Shown here: positions 35,342 to 42,395 of the stretch, one piece after another
Position numbering within the stretch: the stretch's first letter is position 1
How the letters are laid out: each line of letters begins with the position of its first letter
From: Glycomyces artemisiae
GTDB taxonomy: Bacteria; Actinomycetota; Actinomycetes; Mycobacteriales; Micromonosporaceae
Assembly: GCF_003002955.1 (NCBI RefSeq)
Contig: NZ_PVTJ01000006.1
Coordinates: 248,001-312,000, forward strand
DNA: 64,000 bases
Reading direction: 5' to 3'
Program-made: the position numbers and the translations under genes
The notes under the pieces: model-generated
The model's input: the letters and a program-made list of their open reading frames with translations, nothing else
Databases searched by the model: none
Told to the model about the DNA's origin: nothing

Positions 35342-36229
35342 CTAGTTGAGGACCTGCCAGTCGCGCGAGCCGAGGTACTCGGGGCGCGGCCGGTCGGCCG
35401 CGAACGGCTCGACCAGCGAGTTGTCGACGGCGTTGAACACGATGAACAGGTTCGAGCGCGGGAACGGCGTGATGTTCCCGTTCGAGCCGTGCATGCAGTT
35501 CGAGTCGAACCAGACCGCCGACCCGGCGGGGCCGGTGAACTGGTGGATGCCGTACTTGTCGGCGAGGAGCCGCAGCGACGCCTGGTCGGGCGTGCCGATC
35601 TCCTGCTTCACCAGCGAGGCCTTGTGGTTGTCGGCGGGCGTCTCGCCGATGCACGACACGAACGTCTGGTGCGAGCCCGGCATGATCATCAGCGAGCCGT
35701 TGAAGTGGTAGTTCTCGGTCATCGCGAGCGACAGGCTCACCGCGCGCATGCGCGGCATGCCGTCCTCGGCGTGCCAGGTCTCGAAGTCCGAGTGCCACTC
35801 GAAGGGCGCGCCGCCGAAGCCGGGCTTGTAGTTGATCCGGCTCTGGTGGACGTACACGTCGGAGCCGAGGATCTGGCGCGCGACCCCGGCGATCCGCTCG
35901 TCGCGGATGAGCGCGGCGAAGAACGGCGAGATCTTGTGGACGTCGAAGACCGAGCGCACCTCGTCGGTGGTCCGCTCCCGCACGACCCGCTCGTCCCCTG
36001 CCAGGGACGGGTCGTGGAGGAGCTGCTCGATCTCGTTCTGCGCCGCGGCGAGCTCGGACGGGGTGAGCAGCTGCTCCACGGGCGTGAAGCCGTGCTGCGT
36101 GTGCCCGTCGAGGTGCCGCTGCGTGAGCGGCCCGTCGGCGGCCCCGCCCCAGACGGCGGGGTCCTCGGTGCGGTAGATCAGGCGCGGTTCGTCGAACCGG
36201 CGCGTCGGATAGAGGTCGGTGGGCGACAT
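35342..36229 (-). CDS. ectD: Ectoine hydroxylase
   Basis: A 2-oxoglutarate/Fe(II) dioxygenase that turns ectoine into 5-hydroxyectoine. It has 295 residues. Iron ligands: H and D in FEWHSDFETWH, and the distal His in DSNCMHGSNGN. The ectoine-binding stretch of the EctD family is visible around FGGAPFEWHSD. It closes the ectABCD operon, 45 bp after ectC. Confidence 0.96.
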   Translation of the reverse strand: MSPTDLYPTRRFDEPRLIYRTEDPAVWGGAADGPLTQRHLDGHTQHGFTPVEQLLTPSELAAAQNEIEQLLHDPSLAGDERVVRERTTDEVRSVFDVHKISPFFAALIRDERIAGVARQILGSDVYVHQSRINYKPGFGGAPFEWHSDFETWHAEDGMPRMRAVSLSLAMTENYHFNGSLMIMPGSHQTFVSCIGETPADNHKASLVKQEIGTPDQASLRLLADKYGIHQFTGPAGSAVWFDSNCMHGSNGNITPFPRSNLFIVFNAVDNSLVEPFAADRPRPEYLGSRDWQVLN

Positions 36230-36274
36230 GGTCGTTCGTTCCTCTCTGCGCCGCAGCGGATGCGGCGCGTTCCG

Positions 36275-36688
36275 TCAGGGTTCTTCGGTGATGAGGGGGT
36301 ACACGCCGTCGGCGTCGTGGACCTCCCGGCCGGTGACCGGCGGGTTGAACACGCACACGCAGCGCAGGTCCTCTTCGACGTCGAGGGTGTGCCGCTCGTG
36401 TCCGTTGAGGACGTACATCGTCCCCGGCGCGAGCGCGTGGACCTCGCCGCTCTCCAGGTCGCGGAGCTTCGCGGACCCTTCGATGACGTAGACGGCCTCG
36501 ACGTGGTTGGCGTAGTGCATGGTCGTGGAGGTCCCCGCGTAGAGGACGGTGTCGTGCAGGGAGAACCCGGTCCCGTCCCCGGCGAGCAGCAGGCGGCGCG
36601 AGCGCCACGTCCCGGCGGCCCGGTCGCGGTCGCCGCCTTCGACGTCCGCTTCGGTGCCGATGAGGTCCTGGAGCCTTCTGACGATCAT
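36275..36688 (-). CDS. ectC: L-ectoine synthase
   Basis: It closes the ring of N-gamma-acetyl-diaminobutyrate to ectoine. It has 137 residues and a cupin fold. Motifs: [16 protein letters not shown] at the start, [19 protein letters not shown] with the metal residues, and [17 protein letters not shown] at 36688 overlaps the ectB stop by 4 bp. Confidence 0.97.
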   Translation of the reverse strand: MIVRRLQDLIGTEADVEGGDRDRAAGTWRSRRLLLAGDGTGFSLHDTVLYAGTSTTMHYANHVEAVYVIEGSAKLRDLESGEVHALAPGTMYVLNGHERHTLDVEEDLRCVCVFNPPVTGREVHDADGVYPLITEEP

Positions 36689-37959
36689 GCGGCGTTCCTC
36701 GCTTCGTGTTCCTTCGCAACGGTCGCGACGGCTTCGCGGGCGATGCCGATGCCCTCCTCGAAGTCGTCCCTGGTGGTCGTGAGCGGCGGGAGGAGCTTGA
36801 CGACCTCGTCCTCGGCGCCGGAGGTCTCCATGAGCAGGCCGTTCGCGAACGCCTCCTGGCAGACCTGCCCGGCGTGCGCGGGCTCGGTGAAGACCAGGCC
36901 GCGGGCGAGGCCCCGGCCGCGCGTGGTGATGCCGAGCTCGGGATGGGACTCGGCGATGCCGTTCAGCTCGCCGTCGAGCCACGCGGCGCGGTCGTCGACC
37001 GCGGCGGTGAGGTCGTCGTCGCGCCAGAACGTCTCCAGCGCGGCCTGGGCCGTGACGAACGCGGGCGCGAACCCGCGGAACGTGCCGTTGTGCTCGCCGG
37101 GCTCCCACACGTCCAGGTGCGGCTTCATGAGCGTGAGCGCGAACGGCAGTCCCATGCCGGACAAGGACTTCGAGAGCGTGACGATGTCGGGCCTGATCCC
37201 GGCGCGCTCGAAGGAGAAGAACGGCCCGGTGCGCCCGCAGCCCATCTGGATGTCGTCGACGATGAACAGCAGCTCGTGCTCGCGGCACACCGCTTCGAGG
37301 CCGCGCAGCCACGCGTCGGAGGCGACGTTGACGCCGCCTTCGCCCTGGACGGTCTCCACGATGACCGCGGCGGGCCGGTCGAGCCCCGAGCCCGGGTCCT
37401 CCAGGAGGCTTCGCAGCCAGAGGAAGTCGGGCGTGCGGCCGTCCATGTAGTTGTCGTACGGCATGGTCGCGGCGTTGTTGAGCGGCACGCCCGCGCCGCC
37501 GCGCTTCATGGAGTTCCCGGTGACCGCGAGGGCCCCGAGGGTCATCCCGTGGAAGCCGTTCGTGAACGACACGACCGTTTCGCGGCCGGTGTACTTGCGG
37601 GCCAGCTTGAGCGCGGCCTCGACGGCGTTGTTGCCCGCGGGGCCGGGGAACTGGACCTTGTAGTCGAGGCCCCGCGGCGCGAGCACGAGGTCGCGGAACG
37701 ATTCGAGGAACCGGCGCTTGGCGGTCGAGTACGTGTCGAGCGTGTGCACGACGTTGTCCTCGGTCAGGTAGGCGAGGAGCGCCTCCTTGAGCGCCGGGTG
37801 GTTGTGGCCGTAGTTGAGGGTGCCCGCACCGGCGAAGAAGTCCACATAGGATCTTCCCTGCTCGTCGGTGATGCGGCTGCCCCTCGCGGTGGAGAACACC
37901 GTGGGCCAGTTGCGGCAGTAGGAGCGGACTTCTGATTCGACCTGTTCGAAAACCTGCAT
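36685..37959 (-). CDS. ectB: Diaminobutyrate-2-oxoglutarate transaminase
   Basis: A PLP enzyme that makes L-2,4-diaminobutyrate from aspartate semialdehyde. It has 424 residues. The PLP lysine is in [12 protein letters not shown], with the cofactor aspartate region [16 protein letters not shown], and [16 protein letters not shown] near the start. The second gene of ectABCD. Confidence 0.97.
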   Translation of the reverse strand: MQVFEQVESEVRSYCRNWPTVFSTARGSRITDEQGRSYVDFFAGAGTLNYGHNHPALKEALLAYLTEDNVVHTLDTYSTAKRRFLESFRDLVLAPRGLDYKVQFPGPAGNNAVEAALKLARKYTGRETVVSFTNGFHGMTLGALAVTGNSMKRGGAGVPLNNAATMPYDNYMDGRTPDFLWLRSLLEDPGSGLDRPAAVIVETVQGEGGVNVASDAWLRGLEAVCREHELLFIVDDIQMGCGRTGPFFSFERAGIRPDIVTLSKSLSGMGLPFALTLMKPHLDVWEPGEHNGTFRGFAPAFVTAQAALETFWRDDDLTAAVDDRAAWLDGELNGIAESHPELGITTRGRGLARGLVFTEPAHAGQVCQEAFANGLLMETSGAEDEVVKLLPPLTTTRDDFEEGIGIAREAVATVAKEHEARNAA

Positions 37960-37998
37960 GAGTCTCTCTGGGTCGGCCTGTTCAGCGGTCCTCCGCTC

Positions 37999-38056
37999 CC
38001 CGTCCGCAGGTGCGGACGGGCGCTTACCCGGGCCGGCGCTTGTCGGTGCCCGGGTA
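37999..38056 (-). repeat. Two stem-loops in the ectA-ectB spacer
   Basis: CCCGTCCGC / GCGGACGGG (37999-38020, 9-bp stem, 4-nt loop) and TACCCGGG / CCCGGGTA (38025-38056, 8-bp stem, 16-nt loop) fill the 109-bp gap between ectA and ectB. They may adjust readthrough or mRNA stability inside the operon. Confidence 0.5.
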
Positions 38057-38068
38057 GGGCGGGCGAAC

Positions 38069-38746
38069 TCAGTCCCGGGCGCGGCCCGTCGTGCCGCCCG
38101 GGGGCGTCAGCGGCCCACCGAGCGCTCGGTCCGGGCGCAGCGGCCCACCGATCACTCCGATCGGGCGCGCAAGCGGCCCGATGCGGTGCAGCACTTCGGG
38201 TTCGTGTCCGGAGCCGAGCTCGTGCTCGGAGAACAGCACGTCGCGCGTCAAGTCCGCGTCGTTCGCCTGCGCGAACGACTCGAACAAGTGCATCGACGCT
38301 TTGTTGTCGGGGGTCACGGTCGCCTCGACGAAGCGGACCCCGGTTTGGGCGCGCACGGTCTCGGCCAGGTGGCCGAGCATGCGCGATGCCAGTCCGCGCC
38401 TGCGGAAGTCCGGGCCCACGGCCACCTGCCACACGAAGAGCGTGTCGGGCGCGGCCGGGCGCCGGTATCCGGTGATGAAGCCCGCCAGGCGGTCTCCCGC
38501 GCGAGCGACGACGCTGGTGTCCGCGAAGTCGCGGCACCACAGCAGGTAGGCGTACCTGCTGTTCACGTCGAGGCCCCCCGATTCACGGGCGAGCCGTTCC
38601 ATCGGGCCCCCGTCCGCCGGGCTCGGCGAGCCCAGGTGAAAACGGGTCGGGGAGCCCGGATCGGGCGGCCCCGCGGGGCCGCCCGGTTCTTTGACCTGGG
38701 TGTCGGCCCCTGCCGGGCTCGGAACACTTGCGTCACCGGATGGCAT
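38069..38746 (-). CDS. ectA: Diaminobutyrate acetyltransferase, with extended termini
   Basis: A GNAT enzyme that N-acetylates diaminobutyrate. The core is normal: MERLARESGGLDVNSRYAYLLWCRDF, FVWQVAVGPDFRRRGLASRMLGHLA (acetyl-CoA motif R-R-G-L-A), and VEATVTPDNKASMHLF. From the ATG at 38746 it has 225 residues, longer than usual. An N-terminal Pro/Gly-rich extension of about 48 residues and a C-terminal Gly/Pro/Arg tail flank the core. A start at the internal ATG of MERLARES would remove the N-terminal extension. A promoter (38754-38782) sits directly before the ATG at 38746, arguing for that start as leaderless. Confidence 0.9.
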   Translation of the reverse strand: MPSGDASVPSPAGADTQVKEPGGPAGPPDPGSPTRFHLGSPSPADGGPMERLARESGGLDVNSRYAYLLWCRDFADTSVVARAGDRLAGFITGYRRPAAPDTLFVWQVAVGPDFRRRGLASRMLGHLAETVRAQTGVRFVEATVTPDNKASMHLFESFAQANDADLTRDVLFSEHELGSGHEPEVLHRIGPLARPIGVIGGPLRPDRALGGPLTPPGGTTGRARD

Positions 38747-38753
38747 GGGGACG

Positions 38754-38782
38754 ACCGTAACAAAGATCGGACTGATTGTTAA
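38754..38782 (-). promoter_or_regulatory. Sigma-70-type promoter of the ect operon
   Basis: On the minus strand, TTAACA (38782-38777), 17 nt, then TACGGT (38759-38754). Seven bases follow before the ectA ATG at 38746, so the transcript would be leaderless. Osmotic control elements are not evident. Confidence 0.6.
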
Positions 38783-38832
38783 GCCCAACAGAACGATATT
38801 GTGAAGTTTTCCGCACAGAATCGCGGTTGCGT

Positions 38833-39849
38833 CTATACTCGGCGCCCGCCTTCGGAGGTCTCGGCCTCGTCATCGTATTCGTCGTCCTCGTACTCGGTCT
38901 CGTACTCGGCCTCGTCGTCGGCGCCGTGCCCTTGCGGGTCAAGGCGTTCGAGCCCGGCGCGCTCGGTGATCGCATGGCGCAGTGCGAGTTCGGGATCGAC
39001 TCCGGCCTGGCGTGCGGCGCTGACGGCGGCGAGCAGGAAGTCCCCGACGTCCTCCGGCGCGAGCTTCATCCCGTCGGGCAGCTCCGGCAGCTCCAGCGGC
39101 TCGCCCTGGTCGCTGAAGCGCTCGATGACCTTGGCGGCCAGGGCGAGCGAGGGCAGCTGGCGGGAGACGCCGTCGGCCGGGTGGTCCCGGTGCGGCTTCT
39201 CGGCGGCCTTGGCCTCGTTCCAGTGCTCGTACAGGTCGTCGGGGTCGGCGTCGCCCCACACGTGCGGGTGGCGGCGGATGATCTTCTCCACCAGGTCCCC
39301 CGCGACGTCGTCGATGTCGAAGTCCTCCGCGAGCGACGCGTGCAGGAGCGGCTGGAACAGCAGGTCGCCGAGCTCCTCGCGCAGTTCGTCGGGGTCGCCC
39401 CCGGCGATCGCGTCGAGGACCTCGTAAGACTCCTCCAGCAGGTACGGGCCCAGGCTCCGGTGGGTCTGGGCCCGGTGCCACGGGCAGCCGTCCTCGGCGT
39501 GGAGGCGCGCGACGGCCTCGACGAGGTCGAGCAGGCGCGCGCCGGGCGGATCCCAAGAGCCGTAGACGACTTCGAGCTCGACCTCGCCGCCCGCGACGTA
39601 CTCCGCGAGCGCTTCGCGCAGCTCCTCGTCGCCGTCCTCGCCGACGATCCAGACGCCGCCCTCCTCAAGGAACTCGGCGGCGTCCTCGACGATGTCGACG
39701 TCGATCCCGGCGTCGCGGATCGCCGCCACGGCGGGCGTCTCGTCGAACGCGGCCACCGCCTCGGCCTCTTGCAGGGCGTCCCACGCCTCGACGGTGAGGA
39801 GTCCGGCGGGGATGCGAGGGGAGGTCAGGAGCCAGGTGACGGTGCTCAA
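38833..39849 (-). CDS. mazG: Nucleoside triphosphate pyrophosphohydrolase MazG
   Basis: It hydrolyses (d)NTPs to monophosphates, a house-cleaning role. It has 338 residues. The MazG core is GCPWHRAQTHRSLGPYLLEESYEVLDAI with the E-x-x-E metal helix, and EELGDLLFQPLLHASLAE with E-x-x-D. The first 100 residues lack the MazG motifs. A very acidic tail (repeats of E-Y-E-D-D-E) ends the protein. The start appears to be TTG at 39849, overlapping the lipoprotein stop as TTGA. Confidence 0.92.
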   Translation of the reverse strand: MSTVTWLLTSPRIPAGLLTVEAWDALQEAEAVAAFDETPAVAAIRDAGIDVDIVEDAAEFLEEGGVWIVGEDGDEELREALAEYVAGGEVELEVVYGSWDPPGARLLDLVEAVARLHAEDGCPWHRAQTHRSLGPYLLEESYEVLDAIAGGDPDELREELGDLLFQPLLHASLAEDFDIDDVAGDLVEKIIRRHPHVWGDADPDDLYEHWNEAKAAEKPHRDHPADGVSRQLPSLALAAKVIERFSDQGEPLELPELPDGMKLAPEDVGDFLLAAVSAARQAGVDPELALRHAITERAGLERLDPQGHGADDEAEYETEYEDDEYDDEAETSEGGRRV

Positions 39850-40415
39850 CGCTGCGGGACCTCGACGGGGAACACCGAGGGGAGCGGGCTGAGGTCGAAG
39901 TCGCCGTAGCGGGGGTTCACGGAGATGTCGTACTCCTCGACGTACGCGGCGAGGTCGTCGGTGAACCCGGCGAGGAGCTCCAGGTCCTCCTGGCTGTACC
40001 CGGCGACGTTCGCATCGGTCTGCGCGGCCTCGGCGATGCGCGCGACCTCGTCTTCGGTGAGCGGCCGCGGCTCGGACTCGGCCACGAGCGCCTGGAAGTA
40101 CTGCTCCGCTTCGAGCGCGATGGTCTCCAGCTCGTCGGCGCCCGCGCCGTCCACCGGGTCGAGCCCGATGGCGTGGCCCAGTTCGGAGTACAGCACGTAC
40201 ACGACGACCTGCTCCCGGTCGCCCGAGTAGTCGAAGACGCTCAGGTCCTCGCCCTGCTCCTCGCGGAAGTCCGCGATCGTCGTCACGTAACCGTCGATCG
40301 TGGACTCGGGCACCCGCTCGTCCCCGACGAACAGCGCCGCCCCCTGCTGACTCCCGCAGGCCCCCAGCACGAGCAGCCCGACCGCGGCGACACCCGCCAG
40401 TCTCAGTGTGCGCAC
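39846..40415 (-). CDS. Lipoprotein, SurA-N-like, before mazG
   Basis: A 189-residue lipoprotein. The start is best placed at GTG 40415, since AAGGGGAG lies 4 nt upstream of it; the ATG at 40430 overlaps this ribosome-binding site. The signal peptide ends in the lipobox LVLGAC, so the mature protein is lipid-anchored outside the membrane. The mature part (ALFVGDERVPESTIDGYV) resembles SurA N-terminal (chaperone-like) domains, as seen for actinobacterial lipoproteins encoded beside mazG. No PPIase domain follows. Confidence 0.82.
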   Translation of the reverse strand: MRTLRLAGVAAVGLLVLGACGSQQGAALFVGDERVPESTIDGYVTTIADFREEQGEDLSVFDYSGDREQVVVYVLYSELGHAIGLDPVDGAGADELETIALEAEQYFQALVAESEPRPLTEDEVARIAEAAQTDANVAGYSQEDLELLAGFTDDLAAYVEEYDISVNPRYGDFDLSPLPSVFPVEVPQR

Positions 40416-40558
40416 AGCACTCCCCTTCATTGCCAAGGCCGCCCGATCGACAGCCCCTGTGACCTTAACCTCACAAGCAAACGCTCCACAATCCGCCCAC
40501 CCGAGGCCGGCACACCGCGTACCGGCACAACGACATATCTTCGCTTTCACATGAGAGG

Positions 40559-40574
40559 TGTCAGGTTTCCGACA
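40559..40574. promoter_or_regulatory. 16-bp Crp/Fnr-geometry site before the crp-like gene
   Basis: TGTCAGGTTTCCGACA has TGTC and GACA arms in the 5-6-5 layout of Crp/Fnr boxes. It ends 33 bp before the GTG start at 40608. It resembles the perfect site at 41308. Confidence 0.5.
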
Positions 40575-40607
40575 GCAAGTTGGATTGCCGACGGATAGGA
40601 ACGTTGA

Positions 40608-41282
40608 GTGACAACACCTTCACAAGCTCTCCATAACCGCGGTTTCCTGGCCCTCACCGGCGTCCAATCCTGGAACGCGATGCTCACGAACGGCAGCCGA
40701 AGCTCATGTAAGGCCGGAAGTCGACTTCTTGACCAGGGCGCAATCAGCGAACGCGTCTACGCCCTTGTAAACGGCAGAGTGCGGATCTCGTACACCGAAC
40801 CCGGCGGACACGAAGTCCTTATGGCGATCCGCGGGCCCGGAGACCTTCTCGGGGAGTATGCACAGCAGGACCATGGTGCACATATGGCGACGGTGTGGAC
40901 GCTCGAACATTGCGAAACCGTGGTCTTCACACCCGGCTCCTTCGATGCCGCGATTCGTCGCCTCGGCCTTGAGGAAGCCTTGCAGCAGTACATCCTCCAC
41001 AAGTACAGGCAGATTCCCAAGCGGCTTTGGCAGGCGAGCAACCTCCAGACCGAACAGCGGATGGCGCTGCTCCTGATGGAGATCCTCAACGCCGATCCGG
41101 TTCGCAATGATGCAGCGGTTCCCATGACACAGCAGCAAATATCGGATGCACTCGGCGTGGCCCGGAGTTCGGTCACCCGGCTGCTCGCGAACTGGCGGGA
41201 CGCCGGCTTCATCCGCATCGGTCGAGGACTGCTCGAAGTGCTCGACCGAGCCGCGCTCGCGCGCCGCGCCAGCCGAACCTAA
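40608..41282 (+). CDS. Crp/Fnr-family transcription regulator
   Basis: A 224-residue regulator at the head of the low-G+C island. The N-terminal cyclic-nucleotide-binding fold covers about residues 30-125 (LLDQGAISERVYALVNGRVRISY, AIRGPGDLLGEYAQQDHG). In the phosphate-binding cassette the usual R-[AS] after GEL...P is absent (GEYAQQDHGAHMATV), so classical cAMP binding is doubtful. The C-terminal winged helix-turn-helix is MTQQQISDALGVARSSVTRLLANWRDAG. The GTG start has AGGA 7 nt upstream. Two 16-bp palindromes (40559, 41308) are its probable operators. Confidence 0.9.
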   Translation: MTTPSQALHNRGFLALTGVQSWNAMLTNGSRSSCKAGSRLLDQGAISERVYALVNGRVRISYTEPGGHEVLMAIRGPGDLLGEYAQQDHGAHMATVWTLEHCETVVFTPGSFDAAIRRLGLEEALQQYILHKYRQIPKRLWQASNLQTEQRMALLLMEILNADPVRNDAAVPMTQQQISDALGVARSSVTRLLANWRDAGFIRIGRGLLEVLDRAALARRASRT

Positions 41283-41307
41283 CTGTGATACTTGACACTC
41301 TCTCATG

Positions 41308-41323
41308 TGTCCAACGTTGGACA
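41308..41323. promoter_or_regulatory. Perfect 16-bp Crp/Fnr-type palindrome before the cyclase-like gene
   Basis: TGTCC-AACGTT-GGACA is a perfect palindrome with the exact 5-6-5 geometry of Crp boxes. It lies 68 bp before the ATG at 41391. TTGACA at 41292-41297 just upstream could be the -35, in which case the palindrome would overlap the spacer and -10 region. Confidence 0.65.
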
Positions 41324-41390
41324 TTCGCCATCGGCGATCTGACTCAGTATCAAAGCTGTCCACTCACAGGCAGAAGAAGAGGTCAATCGC

Positions 41391-42395
41391 ATGCCCTCCA
41401 CCCCGTATCCGGCTGCGCAGGAGTTCCTGACCGTCGTCGCCCTCGATATCGAGGGCTTTAGCCGATTCACCGACGCTGAAGGCACGAGAATCGCAACGCA
41501 TTTCCGCGATGCAGTGCACCGTGCCTTCGATCGGGCCGACCTGTCGCAGCTCTATGAGAACCCTCGTTTCATGCAAAACGGCGGAGACGGGCTCGTTCTC
41601 GGCTTCCCTCAGCCGGATCTCGGGAAAATCACGGACCGCGTGCCGTCGGCGCTCCAAGGCGAGTTGCGCGAGCTGCACCGAAGTGAGGGCTTCTGCATTC
41701 GGATGCGTATGGGCGTCTCGGTCGGACCGGTCGAAAAGACCGACGATCCCCGCATTGACGTCGCACCGGGTCGGACCATCATCGACGCCTGCCGTATCGC
41801 CGATGCCGCACCGACGAGGAGGCTGCTCAAGCAGTCGGACCCCCACGCCACCTACCTGGTCGTAGCGGTGACGCAGACCGTTATGGACTCCACTGTCGAT
41901 CGCAATCCGCTGTGGCTCAGAGCGAGTGAATTCGTGAAGATGGAAATCGACATCAAGGAGAAGCACTATCACGCCACCGCGTTCATGCATGTCCCGTCAC
42001 CGTCAGGAAAACTGCTTTCAGCGGGTCTCCTTAATCTCGATGATACGGACTCCATCGAGGCCGAGATGCGCAACCAACCTCCGCTGGAGGAGCGGTACCG
42101 CGCTCGGCACCGGGCCGACAAGCCGTCCGACGGGCCCCGATACGAGGCCGACCGCCCTTCAGCCCCGCTCAGCACAGGTGACGTCTCGGGCAAGGGCGCG
42201 TTCGGCGTGGTCTCTGGGGGTCGCGTCCAGGTCGACAACTCCGAGGACCACCGCGGGCAGGACCGATCGCACACCACGAACTACATCAATGGAGACAACT
42301 TCACCGCCGAGCGAGACGCGTACATCGACAAGTCGACGCGTTCGGACGACGAGGAGCGCCACCGGCCGTTCTGGGAGCGGGACGACCGTCCGTGA
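41391..42395 (+). CDS. Class III nucleotidyl cyclase-like protein with a C-terminal signalling motif
   Basis: A 334-residue protein. Residues 10-195 have the class III cyclase pattern: D19 in VVALDIEGFSRFTD and D66 in GGDGLVLGFP, 47 residues apart as in real cyclases, both metal Asp kept. The usual N-x-x-x-R transition-state motif appears as IIDACRIAD, with Asp132 in place of Asn and Arg135 kept, so catalysis may be altered. After a linker rich in charged residues, residues 297-313 read NYINGDNFTAERDAYID. This matches a motif at the N-terminus of the next protein. The stop overlaps the next start (GTGA). A cyclic-nucleotide or related messenger for the adjacent Crp-like protein is a plausible product. 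Confidence 0.72.
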   Translation: MPSTPYPAAQEFLTVVALDIEGFSRFTDAEGTRIATHFRDAVHRAFDRADLSQLYENPRFMQNGGDGLVLGFPQPDLGKITDRVPSALQGELRELHRSEGFCIRMRMGVSVGPVEKTDDPRIDVAPGRTIIDACRIADAAPTRRLLKQSDPHATYLVVAVTQTVMDSTVDRNPLWLRASEFVKMEIDIKEKHYHATAFMHVPSPSGKLLSAGLLNLDDTDSIEAEMRNQPPLEERYRARHRADKPSDGPRYEADRPSAPLSTGDVSGKGAFGVVSGGRVQVDNSEDHRGQDRSHTTNYINGDNFTAERDAYIDKSTRSDDEERHRPFWERDDRP

